A stretch of DNA of 64,000 bases from Flavimaricola sp. (GTDB taxonomy: Bacteria; Pseudomonadota; Alphaproteobacteria; Rhodobacterales; Rhodobacteraceae): positions 56,508 to 120,507 of the forward strand of contig JAQWWH010000060.1 in NCBI GenBank assembly GCA_029255105.1, written 5' to 3'. The notes under the pieces are model-generated. The model searched no databases and was not told the DNA's origin. It was given only the letters and a program-made list of their open reading frames with translations. The position numbers and the translations under genes are program-made. Positions 50,703 through 58,616 of the stretch are shown here, piece by piece. Within the stretch, counting starts at the first letter, position 1; each line of letters begins with the position of its first letter.

Positions 50703-51551
50703 GTGACCAAGCGCATCGCGTTCCAGGGCGAACTCGGGGCATATGGCCATCAGGCCTGTGTCGAGTCGCGACCAGACTACGAACCTCTGCCCTGCCCGAC
50801 CTTCGAAGACGCGATCGAGTCGGTACGACGGGGCGACGCCGAGCTTGGCATGATTGCTGTCGAAAACTCGACCTATGGCCGGGTTGCGGACGTTCACCAT
50901 TTGCTGCCCGAAAGCGGGTTGCATATCGTTGACGAAGCATTCGTGCGCGTCCACATCAACCTTTTGGGCATTCCTGGCGCCAGGCTTGCCGAGATCAAGG
51001 AAGCATATGGGCATGTGGTGATCCTGCCCCAGTGCGCGGGCTTTCTGCGCGAACATGGCATTCGGCCCAAAACCAGCTCTGACAATGCCCGCGCCGCCCG
51101 CGATGTGGCAGAAAGCGGCAATGGCACCATCGGGGCGCTGGCGTCCGAATTGGCGGCCCAGATCTACGGCCTTGATATAGTGGCCCGCCACATCGAGGAT
51201 CATAGTCGCAACACCACCCGCTTCCTTATCATGGCCCGAGAGCCGGATTTGCGCCGGCGGGGCAAGGGGCCGATGGTCACCAGCTTTGTCTTTCGGGTCC
51301 GCAACATTCCCGCCGCGCTTTACAAGGCGATGGGCGGCTTTGCGACCAATGGCGTCAACATGACCAAGCTGGAAAGCTACATGGTGGGCGGTGCCTTTAC
51401 AGCCACCCAGTTCTTTGCCGAGATCGAGGGGCATCCGGATGACCGGAACGTCAAGCTTGCGTTGGACGAGTTGGACTATTTCACCGACATGATCCGCCTG
51501 ATGGGCGTGTACCCTGCGGCTGCACGGCGCCACGAAGCCGTCAAAGACTAG
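50703..51551 (+). CDS. pheA: prephenate dehydratase
   Basis: A GTG start at 50703 following GGGGGG gives 282 residues; earlier in-frame starts extend into the cytochrome gene. The protein begins TKRIAFQGELGAYGHQA, the catalytic domain N terminus, and has the NTTRFLIM motif near residue 180 with the essential TRF. The C-terminal ~85 residues form the phenylalanine-binding ACT domain, with LESY replacing the usual ESRP-type region. It makes phenylpyruvate from prephenate. No chorismate mutase domain is fused. Confidence 0.93.
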   Translation: MTKRIAFQGELGAYGHQACVESRPDYEPLPCPTFEDAIESVRRGDAELGMIAVENSTYGRVADVHHLLPESGLHIVDEAFVRVHINLLGIPGARLAEIKEAYGHVVILPQCAGFLREHGIRPKTSSDNARAARDVAESGNGTIGALASELAAQIYGLDIVARHIEDHSRNTTRFLIMAREPDLRRRGKGPMVTSFVFRVRNIPAALYKAMGGFATNGVNMTKLESYMVGGAFTATQFFAEIEGHPDDRNVKLALDELDYFTDMIRLMGVYPAAARRHEAVKD

Positions 51552-51561
51552 GCCACAAAAA

Positions 51562-52038
51562 CTAGGCCCCGCCCTGCGTTGCGCGGTAGCGGTCCTGAAT
51601 ATCGCTGGCCATGCTGGCCACGCGGTCCTCGAACCGCTTGTTCAGACCACTCTTAGCCATCTTTAGGGACTGAAGCATCAGTCGAGATCCAAGAGACTTG
51701 GCCGTCAAGTCAAGTGTGACGGTCAGGCGCGTGCGCTTTGGTGACAGCGCGACAAGATCAACGACACAGACCCCGTCTATAGAGCCAGAAGTGCTTATGA
51801 CGGTATAGCGATTGGGCGCATCAAAGGTCGTGATCTTTGCATTGACCTCGCGATCCTTGGACCGGAATTGAAACCTGATGTCCCATTCCGCCCCAACGCC
51901 CGGGGTCGCAAGGTTATCCTTGCGCTCCACATCGGCGCCGCGACGCAGCGCCTGCCGCTCCAACACCGTGAAATTCGCGGCCTGCGTCCAGACAAACTCG
52001 ATCGGTGCCTCAACGTCATATCGGGTTGAAAAATCCAT
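51562..52038 (-). CDS. SRPBCC-fold protein
   Basis: A 158-residue protein whose sequence starts with FSTRYDVEAPIEFVWTQAANF and continues as an alternating-strand fold with a long C-terminal helix, matching the START/SRPBCC (polyketide cyclase-like) family. The family binds hydrophobic ligands; no active-site residues suggest a specific reaction. It lies between convergent pheA and the same-strand nudC gene with 40 bp between, so it may be co-transcribed with nudC. Function unknown. Confidence 0.75.
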   Translation of the reverse strand: MDFSTRYDVEAPIEFVWTQAANFTVLERQALRRGADVERKDNLATPGVGAEWDIRFQFRSKDREVNAKITTFDAPNRYTVISTSGSIDGVCVVDLVALSPKRTRLTVTLDLTAKSLGSRLMLQSLKMAKSGLNKRFEDRVASMASDIQDRYRATQGGA

Positions 52039-52078
52039 AACCTACACTCCGATCCCCACTTTTGTGGGCAGTCTCGCG

Positions 52079-53050
52079 TCAATCCAGCCGGTCTGCAAGC
52101 CAGTTCCAAAGGATAAAGTGCGCAATTGCTCCGTTTCGGGCAGGTCGGATTTCGGGATCTTCGTTGGCGAATATTCGGGCGAGCCTCTCTTTGCTGACCC
52201 ATTGGGCATTCTCAATTTCCTTAGGGTCGATCGTGATATCGCGATCAAGGGCAGCCCCCCGGCAACCGAACATAAGGGATGCAGGGAAAGGCCAGGGCTG
52301 ACTTGCAAGATAGCCGACCTCTCCCACCCGTATTCCTGCCTCTTCAAAGACCTCGCGGCGGACAGCCGCCTCGATCGTTTCACCCGGCTCGATGAAACCG
52401 GCCAGCAAGGAATACATCCCCTCGGGCCATCCCGGAGACCGGCCAAGAAGGACGTCGTTGCCATGGGTGATCAGCATGATGACCACCGGATCGGTTCGGG
52501 GAAAGTGATGGCCGCCACAGGCGGGACAATCCCGCTGCCAACCTGCCATCGCGAGCGCGCTCTCGGCCCCGCAGCGGGCACAGTAGCGGTGGGATTGGTG
52601 CCAGCCCAAAACCGCTTTGGCCGTCGCGGCAAGCTCGGCTTCGCGGGGATCAAGGCTGGTCATCACGGCGCGAAGCTCTGCAAACTTTGCGTCTCCAGGC
52701 AGGGCAGGATGGCGCTGCTCAGTCGGGTCAAGAAACGTGCCCAGCGAGGACAGGTCGACGTCCTCAGGCTCCCACGATGACACGTCGGCCGCCCAGACCC
52801 CTTCGCCATCCTCGACCCCCAGAAAGATCGGGGCCGCGCGGGCATCCTCCAGAACCGGATGGGCGGGGGTAAGCCGGGCAAGCCGCAGCGCGCCGTCTGC
52901 CTCGACAAACAAGGGCTTTCCGCGCCAATGGGCCGTTATCCCGGCACTGGGTCGCGCCATCAAAGCGGCAAGCGCCTTGTCGTCGCCCCGCAGCTCTGCC
53001 CTGCGGTCCAGGGCAGACCCACCAAATGTCACCGTCTCAGCAATTTTCAT
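52079..53050 (-). CDS. nudC: NAD(+) diphosphatase / RNA deNADding Nudix enzyme
   Basis: The ATG at 53050 gives 323 residues. A zinc ribbon with CARCG and CPACG pairs lies near residue 180-200; the Nudix box GFIEPGETIEAAVRREVFEE follows near 235; and SQPWPFPASLMFG near 275 is the NudC-specific motif for NAD recognition. NudC hydrolyses NADH and removes the NAD cap from RNA. Ribosome-site quality before the ATG is low, so a start farther upstream (up to 53203) cannot be excluded. Divergent from the phosphoesterase gene. Confidence 0.92.
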   Translation of the reverse strand: MKIAETVTFGGSALDRRAELRGDDKALAALMARPSAGITAHWRGKPLFVEADGALRLARLTPAHPVLEDARAAPIFLGVEDGEGVWAADVSSWEPEDVDLSSLGTFLDPTEQRHPALPGDAKFAELRAVMTSLDPREAELAATAKAVLGWHQSHRYCARCGAESALAMAGWQRDCPACGGHHFPRTDPVVIMLITHGNDVLLGRSPGWPEGMYSLLAGFIEPGETIEAAVRREVFEEAGIRVGEVGYLASQPWPFPASLMFGCRGAALDRDITIDPKEIENAQWVSKERLARIFANEDPEIRPARNGAIAHFILWNWLADRLD

Positions 53051-53160
53051 ATGTGCAGTCGTGCCACGTTCATCGGGCGCTCGCAAACGCCCATTGCATT
53101 CAACGAATGCTTGAGGTGGTTTAGCCGCAAGGTCAATCGGTTGCAGCGCAAGGCGGTTTA

Positions 53161-55029
53161 GTGTACGCGCAGAAGTTGAATGAAACTGCCCCACAAGGGC
53201 CAAGGCTGCGTCTGCGTGTCCTCGAGACGACGGATCTGCATATGCATGTCCTGCCGTATGACTACTTCTCGGACCGCCCGGTTGACCATTCCGGACTGAC
53301 CCTTTGCGCCCGGTTGATAGAGACGCTCAGAAATGGCCCGGACCTCTGCCTGCTGTTCGACAATGGCGACTTCTTGCAGGGCAACCCCCTCGCGGACTGG
53401 ATCGAACGGAACTTGAAGGTCGGACAAGACGCGCCGCACCCGGTCATCAAGGCGATGAATGCAATGGAGTATGATGCCGGCACCCTGGGCAATCACGACT
53501 TCAACTACGGGCTTGGTTACCTGCGGGCGACAATCGCCGGTGCGTGCTTTCCCATCGTCTCGGCCAACCTTTGCACAACGCTGGCCAACGATCCGACGAA
53601 TGACGTTACCGTGGTCCCGCCTTGGACCATCCTTGATCGGACCTTTCTGGGGAGGGGTGGGGCACAGTACCCGATCAGGATCGGCGTCATCGGCTTTGCC
53701 CCACCACAGACAGCCGTTTGGGAAAAGGTCGCCGTCGCCGGAGCATTGTCGTCGCGCGACATCGTCGAAAGCGCGCGGACCTATGCCCCCATCGTTCGGG
53801 CCCAGGGGGCCGATCTGGTCGTTGCCCTTGCCCATACCGGACTGGGAAACGGGACCCATATCCTCGGATGCGAGAATGCAGCCGCCGCGTTGGCCGCCGT
53901 TCCCGGCATTGACCTCGTTCTGGCCGGGCACTCCCACAACGTCTTTCCAATGGCTGGGGGTCAGGCAGATGGGCCCGTCGACCCGGCGGCAGGCACCTTG
54001 CACGGCACACCCGCTGTTATGGCGGGCTTTCACGGCTCGCATGTCGGCGTGATCGACCTCGTCCTCGACCTGGGTCCTGACGGATGGTCTATCAGCCAAC
54101 AACAGGCCAGAACGATCCCTGTAAAAACGGTCATCGGGGACGCACCAAACCAGACCGAAGCCGCCGTTCGGCGCTGCATCGAGGATGCTCATGCAGGCGT
54201 TTTGGCCGACAGCCGGCAACCAGTCGGCCGGACGACAACAGCCTTGCACAGCCAGTTTGCCCGCGTCGGCCCCTCGACGGCACTGGCGGCGACGGCGCAG
54301 GCTCTGATCAACTACACCTCCAATGCCCTCAAGGGCCTGTCCGAGGCGGCTTTGCCGCTGGTCGCTGCGGTGTCCCCAAGCCGCTGCGGCGGACAGGGTG
54401 GTCCGGACAACTACGTCGACATAGCGACGGGGCCCCTGATCCGACGACATGCCGCCGAACTCTATCTTTACACAAACTCGATCAGCATACTCGAGATGGA
54501 CGGGGCCGGAATTCTGGCCTGGCTCGAAACTTCGGCACGGCAGTTTCTGCAAATCACTCCGGGCTTGTCTGACCAACCGCTCCTGGATCAGAGCATACCA
54601 GGCTACATGATCGATGTGCTTTACGGGCTACGCTATACCATCGACCCAAGCCGGCCAGCCGGACAGGGACGCATATCCGGCGTGACGCTGCCTAACGGCC
54701 GGGCCCTGACGACGGAAGATCGGGTGATACTGATCACCAACAGCTACCGTGCCAGCGGCGGCGGAGGGTACCCGATAGCCGAGCAGGGACGGCCGGTTCT
54801 TGAGGATATGACATCGCTTCAGGACATCATATTGGCCCATTTCCAGAGCGGACCTATTCAGGCCGAACTGTCCCACCCCTGGACGTTTGTACCACATCCG
54901 GGAACCAGCGCCTGGTTCGACACTGGGCGAGGTGCGATTGGGCATCTCGATGCCCTCGCCGAAGGCCCAAAGGTTTACGAAATCGGCCCCGTCGAAAGCG
55001 GCTTTCACCGGTTCCGCCTGGATTTCTAA
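53161..55029 (+). CDS. 2',3'-cyclic-nucleotide phosphodiesterase / 5'-nucleotidase family
   Basis: A GTG start gives 622 residues. The N-terminal metallophosphatase domain has LETTDLHMHVLPYDYFSD near residue 22, LGNHDFNYG near 115, ALAHTGLGN near 223 and LAGHSHNVFP near 257, the five-motif dinuclear metal site. The 5'-nucleotidase C-terminal domain starts about 385 and includes TNSYRASGGGGYPI near 525. This is the CpdB layout. Unlike E. coli CpdB (periplasmic), no Sec or Tat signal is visible and the family motif starts at residue 22, so the protein may be cytoplasmic or use another export route. Confidence 0.85.
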   Translation: MYAQKLNETAPQGPRLRLRVLETTDLHMHVLPYDYFSDRPVDHSGLTLCARLIETLRNGPDLCLLFDNGDFLQGNPLADWIERNLKVGQDAPHPVIKAMNAMEYDAGTLGNHDFNYGLGYLRATIAGACFPIVSANLCTTLANDPTNDVTVVPPWTILDRTFLGRGGAQYPIRIGVIGFAPPQTAVWEKVAVAGALSSRDIVESARTYAPIVRAQGADLVVALAHTGLGNGTHILGCENAAAALAAVPGIDLVLAGHSHNVFPMAGGQADGPVDPAAGTLHGTPAVMAGFHGSHVGVIDLVLDLGPDGWSISQQQARTIPVKTVIGDAPNQTEAAVRRCIEDAHAGVLADSRQPVGRTTTALHSQFARVGPSTALAATAQALINYTSNALKGLSEAALPLVAAVSPSRCGGQGGPDNYVDIATGPLIRRHAAELYLYTNSISILEMDGAGILAWLETSARQFLQITPGLSDQPLLDQSIPGYMIDVLYGLRYTIDPSRPAGQGRISGVTLPNGRALTTEDRVILITNSYRASGGGGYPIAEQGRPVLEDMTSLQDIILAHFQSGPIQAELSHPWTFVPHPGTSAWFDTGRGAIGHLDALAEGPKVYEIGPVESGFHRFRLDF

Positions 55030-55058
55030 TTTTCACGGACGTTCCGAAAGGACGACAC

Positions 55059-55724
55059 ATGAGCCATTCCGATTTTGATGCCGTCATCTTTGACCTCGAC
55101 GGCACCCTCATCGACACCGAAGTGCTCTGCAACGCCACCGGGGTCGCGGCCTGCGGGGCGCTTGGCCATCCTGTCAGCCTCGCGTTCTTTGAGACGCTGG
55201 CGGGTATCGATGATGCGCGCAGGGTGGCGCTGATCAGCGAGCATGTCGGTGCGCCCATCGATCAGGCGTCCTTCTATGCTGAATGGGATCGGCTCTGCTC
55301 GCTTCGCTTTGCCAACGGAATACCACTAAAACCCGGCGTTCCGGAAATATTCGAAATCATCGGGTCACTCGGGCTTCCAATGGCGGTCTGCACCTCAAGC
55401 CGGCGGGGACCAGCTTCAGAAAAGATCGCAGCCGCAGGTTTCGGGCATTGGCTCCAGGCGGTTGTGACCGTCGACGATGTAGAACAGGCCAAACCCGCCC
55501 CCGCGCCCTATCTGCTTGCAGCCCAAAGGCTTGGGGTTGATCCCTCCCGCTGCCTCGCCTTCGAGGACAGTGAGACCGGGGCCAGCTCTGCCATGGCCGC
55601 TGGCATGCGGGTCGTGCAAGTGCCCGATATGCACCCAACTGATGGGCGGAATGCCCATTTCATAGCCACTACCCTACTGGGAGGTGCGGAACTGGCCGGC
55701 CTTCGTTGGACGCCCCCATATTGA
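55059..55724 (+). CDS. HAD-superfamily phosphatase (beta-phosphoglucomutase-like)
   Basis: A 221-residue HAD subfamily IA protein. Motif I VIFDLDGTLIDTE holds the nucleophile and acid aspartates, motif II is VCTSSRRGP, the lysine of VEQAKPAPAPYLLAAQRLGV is motif III and AFEDSETGASSAMAAGM is motif IV. The small cap suits a sugar phosphate or phosphoglycolate-like substrate. It follows the phosphoesterase gene by 29 bp (GAAAGGA before the ATG), so the two may be co-transcribed and act in nucleotide or sugar phosphate salvage. Confidence 0.82.
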   Translation: MSHSDFDAVIFDLDGTLIDTEVLCNATGVAACGALGHPVSLAFFETLAGIDDARRVALISEHVGAPIDQASFYAEWDRLCSLRFANGIPLKPGVPEIFEIIGSLGLPMAVCTSSRRGPASEKIAAAGFGHWLQAVVTVDDVEQAKPAPAPYLLAAQRLGVDPSRCLAFEDSETGASSAMAAGMRVVQVPDMHPTDGRNAHFIATTLLGGAELAGLRWTPPY

Positions 55725-55754
55725 CAGCTGCCACAGGCGTGTCCCGATTGTATG

Positions 55755-55910
55755 TTGCGCACTTTCGCTAAAGATGACTAATAATTGTGCGTATGTGTTG
55801 CCCAAACCAGTCGACACACCATGCACGGCGGGATGTATCTCCCGAAGGGCATCGGGATGGCGCAGGGTCTGCAAGTTTCTAACACTGTCATGATACCGGG
55901 GAGTAATAAC
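55755..55910 (+). promoter_or_regulatory. promoter region and long leader of the NMT1-type ABC operon
   Basis: TTGCGC (55755-55760) and TAATAA (55779-55784), 18 bp apart, could be the promoter. An imperfect inverted pair, GCGCAC (55757-55762) and GTGCGT (55787-55792), straddles the -10 and may be an operator. The transcript would carry a 5' leader of about 120 nt before the GTG start. I found no CTGAGA-type thiamin element and do not recognise a known riboswitch. Confidence 0.4.
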
Positions 55911-56918
55911 GTGTTTCTAAAGACCATCGCCGCCGCTGGGGCCGCATTTGTCATTGCGGGCGCGGGCCAGGCCCAGACCGACATGCCGTTCGCACTCGAC
56001 TGGAAGTTCGAAGGCCCTGCCGCACCCTACTTCGTCGCCGTTGATTCGGGCCATTTCGCTGCCGAGGGGCTTACGGTCGAGATCTCCGAAGGGGCAGGCA
56101 GCCTCGACGCCATTCCAAAGGTTGCCACGGGCGCCTTCCCGATCGGCTTTGCCGACATCAACTCGCTCATGCGGTTCCTTGACCAGAACCCTGGCGCACC
56201 CGTCACCGCCATCATGATGATCTATGACAAGCCGCCCTTCGCAGTCGTGGGTCGCAAGTCGCTTGGCGTGATGGAGCCGTCTGACCTCGAAGGCCGCATT
56301 CTTGGCGCCCCGCCGCCAGATGGCGCCTGGGCCCAGTTCCCGATCTTTGCTGCCGAAACCGGCATCGATACGAGCGCCATCACCGTCGAGCCGGTGGGCT
56401 TCCCCACCCGCGAACCCATGCTCGCCGAAGGTAACGTCGCCGCAGTCACCGGGTTCTCCTTCTCTTCGACCCTCAACCTGATCCGGCTTGGTGTGCCCGA
56501 AGACGATCTGTCGATTCTGCTGATGGCTGACTACGGCGTGGACCTTTACGGCAACGCCATCATCGTCAACACCGACTTCGCCGCCGCCAACCCAGAGGCC
56601 GTCACCGGCTTTCTCCGGGCGGTTGCCATGGGCTGGAAAGAGGCCATCGGCGATCCGGCAGCCGCCGTCGACATGATGATGTCGCGTAACCCCGCCGCAG
56701 ATGCAGCGCTTGAAACCCGGCGCCTGGAAATGGCGATCATGGCCAACGTGATGACCGACTACGTCGCTGCAAACGGCATCGGTGGCATCGACGCAGACCG
56801 GATGATGAACGCCATCGAACAGACCAAATCGGTCTACGAGTTCCAGAATGAACCCGACATGGCGCTCTACTTCGATAGCAGCTACTTGCCGACCGACGGC
56901 AGCCTGATGCTGCAATAA
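55911..56918 (+). CDS. NMT1/THI5-like ABC substrate-binding protein
   Basis: The GTG start at 55911, seven bases after GGGGAG, gives 335 residues with a clean signal peptide (about 1-22, ending GAGQAQT). The mature protein starts with FALDWKFEGPAAPYFVAVDSGHF, a typical SsuA/THI5-like opening for ligands such as sulfonates, pyrimidines, nitrate or amines, and AAEGLTVEISEGAGS. It has no lipobox. The ligand cannot be read from the sequence. It pairs with the ATPase and permease downstream; a mosaic repeat separates them. Confidence 0.85.
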   Translation: MFLKTIAAAGAAFVIAGAGQAQTDMPFALDWKFEGPAAPYFVAVDSGHFAAEGLTVEISEGAGSLDAIPKVATGAFPIGFADINSLMRFLDQNPGAPVTAIMMIYDKPPFAVVGRKSLGVMEPSDLEGRILGAPPPDGAWAQFPIFAAETGIDTSAITVEPVGFPTREPMLAEGNVAAVTGFSFSSTLNLIRLGVPEDDLSILLMADYGVDLYGNAIIVNTDFAAANPEAVTGFLRAVAMGWKEAIGDPAAAVDMMMSRNPAADAALETRRLEMAIMANVMTDYVAANGIGGIDADRMMNAIEQTKSVYEFQNEPDMALYFDSSYLPTDGSLMLQ

Positions 56919-56953
56919 ACCTGATCTGGGGGCCGGTACAAACCCGGCCCCCG

Positions 56954-57014
56954 GCTTCTTCGGATCAGAAGTATCCCGGGGGGAGGCCCGTCAGGGCCGG
57001 GGGGCAGAGCCCCC
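56954..57014. repeat. intergenic mosaic repeat, copy C
   Basis: GCTTCTTCGGATCAGAAGTA, TCCCGGGGGGAGG, a GGCCCGTCAGGGCC inner hairpin and GGGGGGCAGAGCCCCC match copy B at 37724 in order. It lies inside the ABC operon, between the binding-protein and ATPase genes, and ends 48 bp before the ATPase start. Confidence 0.75.
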
Positions 57015-57062
57015 TGCAAGTTGCCCACCCAATCCCCCGCCCTCTTTCCGCAAGGCCCCGGC

Positions 57063-57851
57063 ATGACGAACCTCATCGAGATCAAGGGCGTCACTCACGC
57101 CTACAAGACACCCGCCGGGCCGCTCCCGGTACTGGACAACCTGGAACTCTCTGTGCCCGAGGGGGAGTTTTGCGCCGTTGTTGGCCCTTCGGGTTGCGGA
57201 AAGTCGACGCTCACCCGCCTGGTCTCCGGCCTCATGAAGCCCGACACGGGCGAGGTCTGGCTGCATGGCGAACGGGTCAAGGGACCTCGCAAGACTGTCG
57301 GAATGGCCTTTCAAAACCCGGTCCTGCTGGAATGGCGGACGATCCTGCAAAACGTCATCCTGCCGCTGGAAATCGTCGCAGGCTCGATGCCGCAGAAGGA
57401 TCGTGAAGCGCGGGCGATGCAGTTGATCGAGATGGTCGGCCTCAAGGGTTTTGAAAACAAGCGGCCCTCCGAACTGTCCGGCGGCATGCGCCAGCGGGCC
57501 TCGCTGTGCCGGGCGATCGTGCACAAGCCCGACGTCCTGATCATGGACGAGCCCTTCGGCGCCCTCGACGCCTTCACCCGCGAGGACCTGTGGCAGACAA
57601 TGCGCGATCTGCGCGCGGCAGAGCCGTTTACCTGCGTGCTGATCACCCATGATCTGCGCGAAAGTGTCTTCCTGGGCGATCAGGTCATCGTCCTGTCTGG
57701 CCGGCCTGCCCATACCCAATACGTCATGGACGTGGATCTGCCTGCCGATCGGACCATCGACATCCTCTACACGCCCAAGGTGGCCGACATGCTTCATATC
57801 CTGCGCGACCAGATCAAATTGGCCCAGGGCCGCGAACCCAAGGTCCACTGA
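57063..57851 (+). CDS. NMT1-type ABC importer, ATPase
   Basis: The ATG at 57063 gives 262 residues, the normal length of SsuB/TauB/NrtD ATPases. Walker A GPSGCGKST lies near residue 41, the Q-loop is in AFQNPVLLEW, the ABC signature is LSGGMRQRASL near 140, Walker B is VLIMDEPFGALD near 160, and the switch histidine is in LITHDLRE. It would energise uptake of the ligand bound by the preceding protein. TGATG joins it to the permease (one-base overlap). Confidence 0.9.
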   Translation: MTNLIEIKGVTHAYKTPAGPLPVLDNLELSVPEGEFCAVVGPSGCGKSTLTRLVSGLMKPDTGEVWLHGERVKGPRKTVGMAFQNPVLLEWRTILQNVILPLEIVAGSMPQKDREARAMQLIEMVGLKGFENKRPSELSGGMRQRASLCRAIVHKPDVLIMDEPFGALDAFTREDLWQTMRDLRAAEPFTCVLITHDLRESVFLGDQVIVLSGRPAHTQYVMDVDLPADRTIDILYTPKVADMLHILRDQIKLAQGREPKVH

Positions 57852-58609
57852 TGCTGCGCCAGATCGCCGTTCCTGTCCTGGCCGTCCTCGCCTTCCTGGG
57901 GTTCTGGGAATTCATCGTCTGGGTCAATGGCTGGCCCAACTACAAGATGGCGTCCCCCTCTGACCTGCCTGCCGCCTACATCCGGTTCTGGCCGCTCTTT
58001 CTGGAAATGGGCTGGCAAACCCTGTGGCGGACCGTCGCCGGGCTGTTGATCGCCGTGGTCTTCGGGACCCTTCTGGGCATGGCCATGGGCTTTTCCAAAA
58101 TCGCCCGAGACGCCCTTTATCCCCTGCTCGTCGGCTTCAATGCCGTGCCAAAGGCGACGCTTGTTCCGGTCATCGCCCTCTTGTTCATCGGCCAGCACGA
58201 CTTCAACACGGTCCTGATGGCCTTCCTGATCTCGTTCTTTCCCATCGCGGTATCGGTCGGCATCGGCCTGTCTACGCTAGAGCCTGAGTATCGTGACATC
58301 CTGCGTTCTCTCGGGGCCTCCAAGATCACCATCTTCCGCAAGATCGCCCTGCCCAAGACCCTGCCAGAATTCTTCGGGGCCCTGAAGGTTGCCGTCACGC
58401 TGGCCTTCATCGGGACAAATCTGGTGGAAATCGTCTCTCCCCATGGGCGTGGCCTTGGGGCGCTGTTCAAGTCGGGCGAAACCAATGGGGACTATCCGCT
58501 GATGTTCGCCGTCCTGATCGCCTTGGCCTTCCTCGGGATCGTTCTCTACTACGCCGTGGTGGCGCTTGAACGCATCTTTGCCGGCTGGGCCGAACGTCCC
58601 CAAGGTTAA
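57851..58609 (+). CDS. NMT1-type ABC importer, permease
   Basis: A 252-residue protein with about six spans of the SsuC/TauC/NrtB group. GKSV-like N-terminal spans are followed by the EAA-type loop LSTLEPEYRDILRSLGASK near residue 150 and FRKIALPKTLPEFFGALKVA. Start codon shares its first base with the ATPase stop. The stop falls in GGTTAACGC, which is repeated 11 bp later and covers the convergent stop of the methyltransferase gene. Confidence 0.9.
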   Translation: MLRQIAVPVLAVLAFLGFWEFIVWVNGWPNYKMASPSDLPAAYIRFWPLFLEMGWQTLWRTVAGLLIAVVFGTLLGMAMGFSKIARDALYPLLVGFNAVPKATLVPVIALLFIGQHDFNTVLMAFLISFFPIAVSVGIGLSTLEPEYRDILRSLGASKITIFRKIALPKTLPEFFGALKVAVTLAFIGTNLVEIVSPHGRGLGALFKSGETNGDYPLMFAVLIALAFLGIVLYYAVVALERIFAGWAERPQG

Positions 58610-58616
58610 CGCCGGG

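Noticed and set aside
51878..52780. 300-codon + strand frame over the SRPBCC and nudC genes
   Set aside because: Spans two well-supported minus-strand genes and has no family resemblance.
53158..54576. 472-codon open frame antisense to the CpdB-like gene
   Set aside because: No motif is present and the sense strand carries all five metallophosphatase motifs.
55785..55910. Possible 42-residue N-terminal extension of the NMT1-type binding protein
   Set aside because: The extension has no signal peptide character, while GTG 55911 has a good ribosome site and begins a clean signal peptide.
55785..55910. Thiamin (TPP) riboswitch in the leader of the NMT1-type operon
   Set aside because: Neither the CTGAGA core nor the matching downstream segment was found.
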